Source: Alteriqipengyuania lutimaris
GTDB taxonomy: Bacteria; Pseudomonadota; Alphaproteobacteria; Sphingomonadales; Sphingomonadaceae
Direction of reading: 5' to 3'
Length of the DNA stretch: 64,000 nt
NCBI RefSeq assembly: GCF_003363135.1
Contig: NZ_QRBB01000001.1
Coordinates: 2,206,501-2,270,500 of the forward strand
Shown here: in pieces, positions 56,341-64,000 of the stretch
Layout: the number at the start of each line of letters is the position of its first letter
Numbering within the stretch: position 1 is the stretch's first letter
Notes under the pieces: generated by a model
The model's input: the letters and a program-made list of their open reading frames with translations, nothing else
The model's database searches: none
What the model was told of the DNA's origin: nothing
Program-made: the position numbers and the translations under genes

Positions 56341-57120
56341 ATGGATGACGCCAGAAACACGCAGATCGACCGACTTCTTTCCATCATGGCGCGCCTGCGC
56401 GATCCGGAACGCGGCTGCGAGTGGGATCTCGCGCAGGATTTCGCCTCGATCGCACCTTATACGATCGAGGAAGCCTACGAGGTGGCCGACGCCATCGAGC
56501 GCGACGCGATGGAAGAACTGCGTGAGGAACTCGGCGATCTGCTGCTGCAAGTCGTGTTCCATGCGCAAATGGCCGAGGAACGCGGGCTATTCGCCTTCGC
56601 GGACGTCGCACGGAGCATTTCGGACAAGATGGAAGCGCGCCATCCGCACATCTTCGCCGGCTCTGACGGCACGATGGACGAGACGCGGTGGGAAGCGCTC
56701 AAGGCGAGCGAGCGTGAGGCGAAGGGCCAGCAAAGTGCGATGGATGGCGTCGCTCGCGCCCTGCCCGCCCTCCTCCGTGCCGAGAAACTGCAAAAGCGCG
56801 CGGCTCGTGATGGCTTCGACTGGCCCGATCCCTCGGGCGCAGCCGATAAACTCGCCGAAGAAGCGCGCGAGCTCGCCGAGGCGGACGATGCGACGCGTGA
56901 GGAGGAAGCCGGCGACTTGCTGTTCGCCGCCGTCAACCTCGTACGCGCGCATGGCATTCAGCCCGAGGCCGCACTGCGCGCGGCGAACGACAAGTTCGAA
57001 CGGCGCTATCGCGGCATGGAAGGATTGGCCGAAGGACGCTTCGCCACGCTGGACCTCGATGCTCAGGAAGCACTGTGGCAGGCGGTAAAGCGAGCCGAAC
57101 GAAACGGTTCAACCGGCTAG
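56341..57120 (+). CDS. mazG: Nucleoside triphosphate pyrophosphohydrolase MazG
   Basis: A 259-residue enzyme hydrolysing NTPs to NMPs, with two MazG helical domains. The first has CEWDLAQDFASIAPYTIEEAYEVADAI and the metal-binding EEL.EELGD; the second has EEARELAEADDATREEEAGDLLFAAVNL. Alternative starts are ATG 56329 and GTG 56302. It converges on hflX, and the two genes overlap by 12 bases at their 3' ends. Confidence 0.92.
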   Translation: MDDARNTQIDRLLSIMARLRDPERGCEWDLAQDFASIAPYTIEEAYEVADAIERDAMEELREELGDLLLQVVFHAQMAEERGLFAFADVARSISDKMEARHPHIFAGSDGTMDETRWEALKASEREAKGQQSAMDGVARALPALLRAEKLQKRAARDGFDWPDPSGAADKLAEEARELAEADDATREEEAGDLLFAAVNLVRAHGIQPEAALRAANDKFERRYRGMEGLAEGRFATLDLDAQEALWQAVKRAERNGSTG

Positions 57121-58425
57121 GTCGAAACTTTCGAACTGGCCGAGTTCCTTGGGGCCAAGCCGTACGACGAGGCGGTGCTGCGGCGCTCCGTCCTCGCTCT
57201 CCAGTTCTTCCTCTTCGAGAACGTCGCCGTGGGCATGGAGCCACGCGATCTCGCGCCCGGCGCTCGTCGGCAGCACGAATTCGCGCGTCGTCGCAGAGCG
57301 CGTCAGGACCTGGCCGATCCGCTCTTCGAGCGCATCGATGTTGAAGCCCGTCTCGGCCGAAAGCGGCACGACTTCCACATCGTCCGCCGCGCGTACCTGC
57401 AGATCCTCGCGCGTATCGTCGGTCAGCAGGTCCCACTTGTTCCAGACTTCGAGGATGGGGATGGCGCTGACGGGCTCCTCCCCCTCCTCTCCCCCGGATA
57501 TGACGTCGAGCCCTCGCAGCACCTCAAGCACCTGCGTCTTTTGCGCTGCGCTCGCCGGATTGGCGATGTCGCGCACGTGCAGGATCAGGTCCGCATTGGT
57601 GACCTCTTCGAGCGTGGCACGGAATGCCGCCACCAGCTGCGTCGGCAGATCGGAGATGAAGCCCACCGTGTCCGACAGAATCGCCTTTTCGACCCCGGGC
57701 AGCCCGATCGCGCGCATCGTGGGGTCGAGCGTGGCGAAGAGCAGGTCTTCCGCCATCACGTCCGAACCCGTCAGGCGGTTGAAAAGGGTCGACTTGCCCG
57801 CGTTGGTATAGCCGACCAGCGCGATCACCGGCCACGGGGCGCGGGTGCGCCGTTCGCGGTGCAATGCGCGTGTCTTGCGGACCTGCTCGAGCTCCTTTCG
57901 CAGCCGGCTCATCCGCGTGCGGATCATGCGCCGGTCCGCCTCGATCTGGGTCTCGCCGGGCCCGCCGAGAAAGCCGTAGCCGCCACGCTGCCGCTCGAGG
58001 TGGGTCCAGCTGCGCACGAGACGGCTGGCCTGGTAATCGAGATGGGCAAGCTCGACCTGCAGGCGCCCTTCGGCCGTGGCCGCGCGCTCGCCGAAAATTT
58101 CAAGGATCAACCCGGTGCGGTCGATCACCTTGCGCTTGAGGTTTTCCTCCAGCGTACGCTGCTGGATCGCGGAGAGAGCCCCGTCGACGATGATCAGTTC
58201 GGCTTCGGCCAGTTCGGCCTGCGTGCCGATCTGCTCGACCTGACCGGCACCGAAAAGCGTAGCCGGACGCACATCGCGCACCGGCTGGATGTAGCTTTCG
58301 GCTACAACGATGCCGATCGCGTTGGCGAGGCCGATGGCTTCGGCAAGGCGCTCCTCGGCCGGCAGGTCGTGGTTTACCCCGCGAATGTCCGGGCATATGA
58401 CGAGTGCTCGCGCACCGCGCGTCAC
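57109..58425 (-). CDS. hflX: GTPase HflX
   Basis: A 438-residue ribosome-associated GTPase that splits stalled ribosomes. The N-terminal domain ends in the linker GGYGFLGGPGETQIEADRR; the G domain has P-loop GYTNAGKST (205-213), DTVGFISDLP and NKWD. It follows hfq on the same strand, the hfq-hflX order common in proteobacteria. Confidence 0.95.
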   Translation of the reverse strand: MTRGARALVICPDIRGVNHDLPAEERLAEAIGLANAIGIVVAESYIQPVRDVRPATLFGAGQVEQIGTQAELAEAELIIVDGALSAIQQRTLEENLKRKVIDRTGLILEIFGERAATAEGRLQVELAHLDYQASRLVRSWTHLERQRGGYGFLGGPGETQIEADRRMIRTRMSRLRKELEQVRKTRALHRERRTRAPWPVIALVGYTNAGKSTLFNRLTGSDVMAEDLLFATLDPTMRAIGLPGVEKAILSDTVGFISDLPTQLVAAFRATLEEVTNADLILHVRDIANPASAAQKTQVLEVLRGLDVISGGEEGEEPVSAIPILEVWNKWDLLTDDTREDLQVRAADDVEVVPLSAETGFNIDALEERIGQVLTRSATTREFVLPTSAGREIAWLHAHGDVLEEEELESEDGAPQHRLVVRLGPKELGQFESFDLAG

Positions 58426-58482
58426 CTCACCTTCAAGGTCATCTTCGAAAATCTTGGGTGTCCTCGCTGGCTCGCGGCCGGA

Positions 58483-59109
58483 CTAGTCGTCCGCTTCGTC
58501 GTCGTCCCAATCGCTCAGGTCGACATTTTCCGCAGGCTGGATGGTCGATACGGCGTGCTTGTAGGCCAGCTGCACGAACCCGTCACGTTCCAGCAGCGTG
58601 CAGAACAGATCATACGCGGCGATCCGCCCCTGCAGCATGACGCCATTGACGAGGAACATGGTCACCTGGACCTCCGCCTCGCTCACGCGGCCGAGAAACA
58701 CGTCCTGCAACTGGCGCTGCTTCTTGCCGCCATCGCGGCTCGCAAACTGCTCCGCATCCATCGGCTGCGCGGGCATGATGGTGCTGATCGCGTGCTTGTA
58801 GACCAGCTGCGACTGGCCATCGCGCCGCAGGAGGAGCGAGAAATTGTCGAACCAGGTGATGATGCCCTGGAGCTTCACCCCTTTGACGAGAAACACCGTT
58901 ACCGGGGCCTTTTCGCGGCGCAGGATGTTCAGGAAGGCGTCCTGAAGCGTGGTCTGCTTCCCTTGGGCCGACCTGTCCTCGGCCTTGCGGGCAGTCGGAG
59001 CCTTCTTCTCTTTGCGCTCGGTAGGAGCCGCGTCCGCCTCTTCTGGCTGGATATCCTCGTCCACGGGCGCCTTTTTCGCTCGGATCGAGAGCGTCTTTCC
59101 TTCGGCCAT
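58483..59109 (-). CDS. hfq: Tandem (double) Hfq RNA chaperone
   Basis: A 208-residue protein, about twice a normal Hfq, made of a charged disordered N-terminus (1-50) and two Hfq modules: 52-116 and 131-195. Each has Sm1 and the Sm2 motif YKHA(I/V)ST. Module 1 keeps Gln56, the rim patch R64-R65-E66-K67 and Lys79 (K31 of E. coli). In module 2 the rim patch is S143-E144-A145-E146 and K31 is Met158; its proximal-site Lys184-His185 remain. A trimer would build a six-module ring. An acidic tail ([12 protein letters not shown]) ends it. I place the start at ATG 59107-59109, which has AAGG upstream; the frame is open further. Located between ntrX and hflX. Confidence 0.93.
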   Translation of the reverse strand: MAEGKTLSIRAKKAPVDEDIQPEEADAAPTERKEKKAPTARKAEDRSAQGKQTTLQDAFLNILRREKAPVTVFLVKGVKLQGIITWFDNFSLLLRRDGQSQLVYKHAISTIMPAQPMDAEQFASRDGGKKQRQLQDVFLGRVSEAEVQVTMFLVNGVMLQGRIAAYDLFCTLLERDGFVQLAYKHAVSTIQPAENVDLSDWDDDEADD

Positions 59110-59283
59110 GAGCCTTTTCCTGTTCTTGGCAGCAGGTGCACCGCACCGACCGCATGCATTCGGCAAGAGGCTTTTCGCACCCACTTGGCGCACCCCCTTG
59201 CCACTTAAATCAAAAATGCTTGCCCGGGCCGAGCGTTCCGCACGCCAAGTACAAGGCGCTACAACCCATCACTTACCATCGAC

Positions 59284-60663
59284 TTACGTTTCTTCCTTGC
59301 GCTCCGTCATACCGAGAATTTTGAGCTTTCGGTGCAGTGCCGAACGCTCCATCCCGATGAAACTCGCGGTTTTCGAGATATTCCCGGAAAACCGGCGGAT
59401 TTGAATGGCGAGATATTCACGCTCGAATTCCTCGCGGGCCTCACGCAAAGGTACGCCCATCAGGCTCGCCATGCCGATCCCGCCCTTGACCCCGCCCTCG
59501 GTAATCTCGGCGGGCAGCATGTCGTTCTCGATCACGTGCATCTTGTCGCGCGGGCTCAGAATGACCGTACGCTCCACCACATTGCGCAGTTCGCGCACGT
59601 TGCCGGGCCAGTCGTAGGCCTGCAAGGTCGCGAGAGCCTCTTCGCTGACCGTCGGCGCCGGCAAGCCCTGTTCGGAGGCGTAACGCGCGAAGAAGTGGGT
59701 CGCAAGCGCGGGGATGTCGTCGCGGCGCTCGGCCAGCGAGGGGATCGATACCGGCACCACGTTGAGGCGGTAGAACAGGTCTTCGCGGAAACGCTTTTCC
59801 TCGATTTCCTTCTGCAGGTCGCGCGAGGTGGAGCTGACCACCCGCATATCGACCCCGATCTGGCGGTTGCCGCCGACCCGCACGAAGCTCTGCTCGGTCA
59901 GAACGCGCAGGATGCGGGCCTGTGTCGACAATGGCATGTCCGCGACCTCGTCGAGATAGAGCGTTCCACCATCGGCCGTTTCGAGCAGGCCCGGCCGGAT
60001 GAGCTTGCCTTCGGACTCTTCGCCGAACAGCTCCTGCTCGAACCGTTCGGCGGTGATCCTTGCCGAGTTGACGATGACGAAGGCACCGGTCGAGCGCGGG
60101 CTCCAGCTATGGAGCAGACGCGCCGCAACCTCCTTGCCACTGCCCGCCGGACCGCTGATCAGCACCCGGCTGCCGGTACTCGCCACGCGCTTCAGCGTCG
60201 CGCGCACCTGGTTTACGGCGGCCGAATTGCCGTTGAATTCTTCGCCCGCGCCGCCGCTATCCTGCTTCAGCCGGGTATTTTCGCGCCGCAGCCGCTCGGT
60301 CTCGGTCGCACGTTCGACCAGCAGCAGCAGCCGCTCCGTCTCGAAGGGCTTCTCGATGAAATCCATTGCCCCGCGGCTGACGGCGGATACGGCGGTGTCG
60401 ATGTTGCCGTGGCCGGAAAAGATGATCACCGGCAGCTCGGGCTCGCGTGCCTTGATCGCATCGAGCACTTCCAGCCCGTCCATCGGGCTGCCGTGAAGCC
60501 ACACGTCGAGCAGAACGAGGCTTGGCCGCCGCTCATCGACGAGGCGCAGCGCGGTGCCGCTGTCGCCCGCCACGCGGCATTCGTAGCCTTCGTCGCTCAG
60601 CACGCCGGAGACCAGATCGCGAATGTCGCGTTCGTCGTCGACGACCAGGATATCGAGCGCCAT
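59284..60663 (-). CDS. ntrX: NtrX-family response regulator without GAFTGA loop
   Basis: A 459-residue NtrC-like regulator. The receiver domain has the phosphoacceptor Asp53, the AAA+ domain has Walker A GPAGSGKE (171-178) and Walker B LYLDEV (235-240), and a Fis-type helix-turn-helix ends it (ISKTASFIGMERSALHRKLK). In the segment ELFGEESEGKLIRPGLLE (211-228) the GAFTGA sigma-54 contact loop is absent. It probably regulates by binding DNA rather than activating sigma-54. Encoded 28 bases after ntrY. Confidence 0.93.
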   Translation of the reverse strand: MALDILVVDDERDIRDLVSGVLSDEGYECRVAGDSGTALRLVDERRPSLVLLDVWLHGSPMDGLEVLDAIKAREPELPVIIFSGHGNIDTAVSAVSRGAMDFIEKPFETERLLLLVERATETERLRRENTRLKQDSGGAGEEFNGNSAAVNQVRATLKRVASTGSRVLISGPAGSGKEVAARLLHSWSPRSTGAFVIVNSARITAERFEQELFGEESEGKLIRPGLLETADGGTLYLDEVADMPLSTQARILRVLTEQSFVRVGGNRQIGVDMRVVSSTSRDLQKEIEEKRFREDLFYRLNVVPVSIPSLAERRDDIPALATHFFARYASEQGLPAPTVSEEALATLQAYDWPGNVRELRNVVERTVILSPRDKMHVIENDMLPAEITEGGVKGGIGMASLMGVPLREAREEFEREYLAIQIRRFSGNISKTASFIGMERSALHRKLKILGMTERKEET

Positions 60664-60691
60664 CAGCGTCTCCTTTCAGGGGAATTGGCGA

Positions 60692-62920
60692 TCATGCGGG
60701 CACGTCCGTGGCCGCAGGCTCGGGTGTCCGTGCGAACCGCAGGATGACTTGCGTGCCACCCTCGGCCACCGGCGCAAAACTCATATCGCCGCCGTGTTCC
60801 TCGACGATCTTGCTGACGATCGCGAGGCCGAGCCCCGTGCCCTTCTCGCGCGTCGTCACATAGGGTTCGGCCAGGCGATCGCGGTCGGCCGGCAGCCCCA
60901 CGCCATTATCGGAAACGAGGATGTCGACCGCGTCATCACGCGGCTCGATCGACACCGCAATCCTGCCGGAATAGCCCTCCGCCCCATTCGAGTCGGCGTC
61001 GGCCGCGCGGGCTTGCACCGCCTCGACCGCATTCTTTAGCACGTTGGTCATCGCCTGTCCGAACTGGTGGCGATCGCAGGTGAGCGGGACGCTACCCTCG
61101 GGGGTCTGTAGCGCGAAAGAAATGTCTTGGTGCGCGACTTCCTGCAGGAAGACCGCGTGCCGCACGAGATCGACCGCATCCTCGTCCCGGAACACGGGCT
61201 TGGGCAGGCGCGCGAAGGACGAAAACTCGTCGACCATCGTACGGAGCGCGCCGACCTGGCGGACGATGGTGCTGGTCAGTTCGCCGAACAGCGTGTCGTC
61301 GTCGCCCACCTGTTTTCCGTAGCGGCGCTTCAGGCGCTCGGTCGCGAGCTGGATCGGGGTCAGCGGATTCTTGATCTCGTGCGCAATGCGGCGCGCGACG
61401 TCGGACCAGGCGGCGCGTCGCTGGTCGAGCAGCTGGCGGGTAATGTCCTCGAAAGTGATGACGTGACCACCCGTCGCTGGCGCGATCCGGACCGCGAGCG
61501 TCAGCAGATCCGGTCCGCGATTGAAGCTGACGATCCCGCTCTCCGCATCCTGATCGAGCAGGGCGGCAATCTGGGGGGAGACCTGGGTCAATGCCTTCCC
61601 CTGCCCGTCTTCCTGCGCATCGTCGAACAGGAGCAGCCGGGCCGAGGTGTTCATCAGCTGGATCGTGCCCGTTTCGTCCAGCGACACGATCCCCGCGCTG
61701 GTCGATTCGAGCACGGCCTCGATGAAGGCGCGCCGCTCGTCCAGCTCGTGATTGGCGCGGACCAGATCGTCGGTCTGCATCTCGAGCTGCGCGGTCATCC
61801 GGTTGAAGGCGCGGTTGAGGAGACCGATCTCGTCGGCGCCGGTACGTCCTTCGATCCGCAGCGCGAAGTTGCCCGCCCCCACCTTGCGCGCCGCCGCGAC
61901 CAGATCGGTCAGCGGTTCGACCTGCCGGTCTGCAAAGCGCAGCGCGAACCACACCGCAAAACCGACGAGCGCGAGCGAGACGAAGAACAGCGCGAGGTTG
62001 AAACGGAGCTGCAGGGCGCGGGCGCGCTCGGTCAGGTCCTTATACTGGCTCACGACGTCCCCCGCCCGCCCCCACTGGCTGAAGGACAGTGCCTCGGTAT
62101 TGCGCGCATTGTAGAGGTAGATGCCCGCCTGCGGATCAATGGCGGTAACGGCCTCGATCCGGTCGGGATTGGCGTAGACCACGTCGATCTCTCCGGCGTT
62201 AAGCTCCGGGAGGGCCCGCTCGACCGTCCTCGCAGGCTCGTTCCCTTCGACGATGCCGATCGCCACTGCGGTGGTGACCCTGCCGTCGGGAAAGGCCTGA
62301 AGGATCGCGCTTTCGTTCAGGTCGCGCCCCTGGATCTGGTAGGCATAGATATCCGCGAACTCGCGCGTCGCGAGGTCGGTGAGCTCGCGGCCGCGCAGGA
62401 TCGACAGCATGTCGCCCGCCATCGCCCGCGTATGGTTGGCCACGTCGACCTGATTCTGCTCGTAATAGCCTTCGGCCAGCTGATTGGCGCTTTCCATCAA
62501 GCCGCGCGAGGAACTGGAAAACCAGAAATCGACGCCCGACTGGAACAGGACCGCGGCAAACACCGCGACGAGCAGTGTCGGCACGGCCGCGATAAGCGAG
62601 AAGACGAACACGAGGCGCACGTGGAGCCGCGCCGTACTGCCAGCGGCACGCCGGAGCGCCAGCCTGCGCCCCATCAGGACTAGAAGCGCCATCGCCGGCA
62701 CCAGCGTACCGACTAGCAGGATCGATATCTGCCGCGTCGGCAGCAGCTCGGTCTCCACGCCGGAGCCCGAAAACGCCGTCCATGTCGCAACGATCATGAT
62801 CGCGAGCGCAACCGCAGCGCTCAGTTCCAGCCAGCGAAACAGATTGGCGCGCCGCGAAGCCACGACGACCCGCCGAGCAAGCCGTGAGCCACGTCTGGTT
62901 GAGCCGGAAATCGTCGCCAT
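60692..62920 (-). CDS. ntrY: Membrane sensor histidine kinase NtrY
   Basis: A 742-residue sensor. Hydrophobic N-terminal helices around a large periplasmic region (about 145-320), a HAMP domain, a PAS domain, then HisKA with His514 in HEIKNPLTPIQL and HATPase with N box NVLKNAVEAV, DNGVGLP and GTGLGLAIV. It controls NtrX in response to nitrogen or redox state in relatives. I use ATG 62918-62920; the frame is open to 63010 by a low-quality N-terminal extension. Confidence 0.93.
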   Translation of the reverse strand: MATISGSTRRGSRLARRVVVASRRANLFRWLELSAAVALAIMIVATWTAFSGSGVETELLPTRQISILLVGTLVPAMALLVLMGRRLALRRAAGSTARLHVRLVFVFSLIAAVPTLLVAVFAAVLFQSGVDFWFSSSSRGLMESANQLAEGYYEQNQVDVANHTRAMAGDMLSILRGRELTDLATREFADIYAYQIQGRDLNESAILQAFPDGRVTTAVAIGIVEGNEPARTVERALPELNAGEIDVVYANPDRIEAVTAIDPQAGIYLYNARNTEALSFSQWGRAGDVVSQYKDLTERARALQLRFNLALFFVSLALVGFAVWFALRFADRQVEPLTDLVAAARKVGAGNFALRIEGRTGADEIGLLNRAFNRMTAQLEMQTDDLVRANHELDERRAFIEAVLESTSAGIVSLDETGTIQLMNTSARLLLFDDAQEDGQGKALTQVSPQIAALLDQDAESGIVSFNRGPDLLTLAVRIAPATGGHVITFEDITRQLLDQRRAAWSDVARRIAHEIKNPLTPIQLATERLKRRYGKQVGDDDTLFGELTSTIVRQVGALRTMVDEFSSFARLPKPVFRDEDAVDLVRHAVFLQEVAHQDISFALQTPEGSVPLTCDRHQFGQAMTNVLKNAVEAVQARAADADSNGAEGYSGRIAVSIEPRDDAVDILVSDNGVGLPADRDRLAEPYVTTREKGTGLGLAIVSKIVEEHGGDMSFAPVAEGGTQVILRFARTPEPAATDVPA

Positions 62921-63040
62921 CGTTGCCGAGTTACAACATTGCTGTTGCTTGGATACAAGCCGGAAAGCGTGGCTTGTCCCACCTCGCGTCGCATTTCGGC
63001 AACGCTCCACGGAATTTTCGCTGATTGGCGAAGGCGAAGC

Positions 63041-64000
63041 TCAGGCCGCGTTGCGGACCAGGAAGGGCTCGTAGAATCGCTCGAGTTCGCCCAGCACCTG
63101 CGCAGGATCGTCGATGAAATTGACCGCCTTGCGGAACTCCGCCGAGCCATAAAGCCCCTTGGTGTACCAGCCCATATGCTTGCGCGCGATCTTCACCCCG
63201 ACCTCGGGCGTGTAGTGGTCGAGCATCCGGCGGAAATGTTCCACCACCACCGCGTACTGCTCGTTCAGCGGCGGATCGGCGCGTTTCTCGCCCATCTGCC
63301 ACCAGTGCATCACCTGGCCGAGCAACCATGGGCGGCCATAGGCGCCGCGCCCGATCATCAGCCCGTCGGCGCCCGACTGCTCGAGCGCCTTGGCGGCATC
63401 GTCGATCGAGCAGATGTCGCCATTGACGATCACGGGAATATTCACCGCTTCCTTGACCTTGGCGATGAAGGACCAGTCGGCGCTGCCCTTGTACATCTGG
63501 TTGCGGGTACGCCCGTGGACGGTGATCATCTTCACGCCCAGATCCTCGGCAATCCGCGCAAGTTCGGGCGCATTAAGGCTCGCGTGATCCCAGCCCATGC
63601 GCATCTTGACCGTCACCGGCACATCGACGGCCTTGACCGTCGCTTCCATCAGCTTGGTCGCGAGCGGCACTTCGCGCATCAGCGCGCTGCCGGCCAGCTG
63701 GCCGACGACCTTGCGAACCGGGCAGCCGAAATTGATGTCGATGATCGCCGCGCCATTGCCTTCCTGCAATTTCGCGGCCTCGGCCATGCTTGCCGGGTCG
63801 CACCCGACCAGCTGCATGCTGACCGGTTCCTCGATCCGGTCCCACGCGGCCTTCTGGACGCTCTGGCGGGTTTCACGGATCGCCGCCTCGCTCGCGATCA
63901 TCTCGGTCACGTTGAGGCCCGAGCCATAGCGGCGCACCAGCGTGCGGAACGGCATGTCGGTCACGCCCGTCATCGGCGCGAGGATCACCGGCGTTTCGAC
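63041..64000 (-). CDS. dusB: tRNA-dihydrouridine synthase DusB, 5' end beyond the window
   Basis: A flavoprotein reducing uridine to dihydrouridine in tRNA D-loops. The frame is open to base 64000 and reads [19 protein letters not shown] at that edge, so about 10-20 N-terminal residues are missing. Motifs: [31 protein letters not shown] (catalytic Cys), [36 protein letters not shown]. It precedes ntrY, the usual place of dusB in front of alphaproteobacterial ntr genes. Confidence 0.95.
   Translation of the reverse strand, partial: VETPVILAPMTGVTDMPFRTLVRRYGSGLNVTEMIASEAAIRETRQSVQKAAWDRIEEPVSMQLVGCDPASMAEAAKLQEGNGAAIIDINFGCPVRKVVGQLAGSALMREVPLATKLMEATVKAVDVPVTVKMRMGWDHASLNAPELARIAEDLGVKMITVHGRTRNQMYKGSADWSFIAKVKEAVNIPVIVNGDICSIDDAAKALEQSGADGLMIGRGAYGRPWLLGQVMHWWQMGEKRADPPLNEQYAVVVEHFRRMLDHYTPEVGVKIARKHMGWYTKGLYGSAEFRKAVNFIDDPAQVLGELERFYEPFLVRNAA

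Overview
The window is a GC-rich stretch (roughly two thirds G+C by eye) of ordinary bacterial chromosome, densely coded on both strands. Gene families and order point to an alphaproteobacterium of the Sphingomonadales, most likely an Erythrobacteraceae relative. The indicators are hrcA-grpE divergent from rph-rdgB-hemW, dusB-ntrYX-hfq-hflX, PhaR, an NtrX without GAFTGA, a fused double Hfq, and heat-shock promoter bases of the alphaproteobacterial RpoH type. No phage, insertion sequence, plasmid function or CRISPR array is visible. The only non-genic stretch over 300 bases is 17122-17464, which holds a repeat element and a possible gene remnant.

Layout. 1-11.5 kb: a truncated tyrS, a DOMON-like protein coupled to a DUF1343/NamZ-type hydrolase, an Amj-type lipid II flippase with a DUF817 protein, a MoxR/VWA pair interrupted by an L,D-transpeptidase on the other strand, a beta-lactamase-fold serine hydrolase, a hydrolase-OsmC fusion, and an orphan bacteriocin-like double-glycine peptide with a small membrane protein downstream. 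11.5-22 kb: parE, an LpoA-like lipoprotein, rsmI-yraN, gshB, DedA, and the leftward run rph-rdgB-hemW-xerC. 22-29 kb: heat-shock genes hrcA-grpE and dnaK-dnaJ separated by four unrelated genes; dnaK has a clear RpoH-type promoter. 29-37 kb: DUF2199-patatin (leftward), then radA, cvpA, an IscU-like protein, an MFS transporter and alr. 37-47 kb: phaR, an archaeal/eukaryal-type proS, rnr, a peroxiredoxin-like protein, a universal stress protein, the PDH E2 subunit with two small partners, and lpd (E3). 47-57 kb: tRNA-Ser(TGA) with a partial copy of its 3' end nearby, then a long rightward run of cell-wall genes (MltB-like, degenerate RlpA, D,D-carboxypeptidase) and housekeeping genes (tmk, holB, metG, tatD, an MBL hydrolase, a 55-aa membrane protein), then mazG. 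57-64 kb: leftward dusB(partial)-ntrY-ntrX-hfq-hflX.

Genes are packed tightly: at least eleven neighbouring pairs share an ATGA or GTGA stop/start overlap, so translational coupling is common, and several genes begin with GTG or TTG.

The feature most worth following up is the tandem Hfq (58483-59109). Its two Sm-like modules have diverged: the first keeps the basic rim patch (RREK) and the K31-equivalent lysine, the second has lost both (SEAE, Met). That predicts a trimer-built ring with alternating faces. Second is the leader-bearing glycine-rich peptide at 10851-11114. Third is a family of dispersed ~90-bp inverted-repeat elements at 16.0, 17.1 and 37.9 kb.
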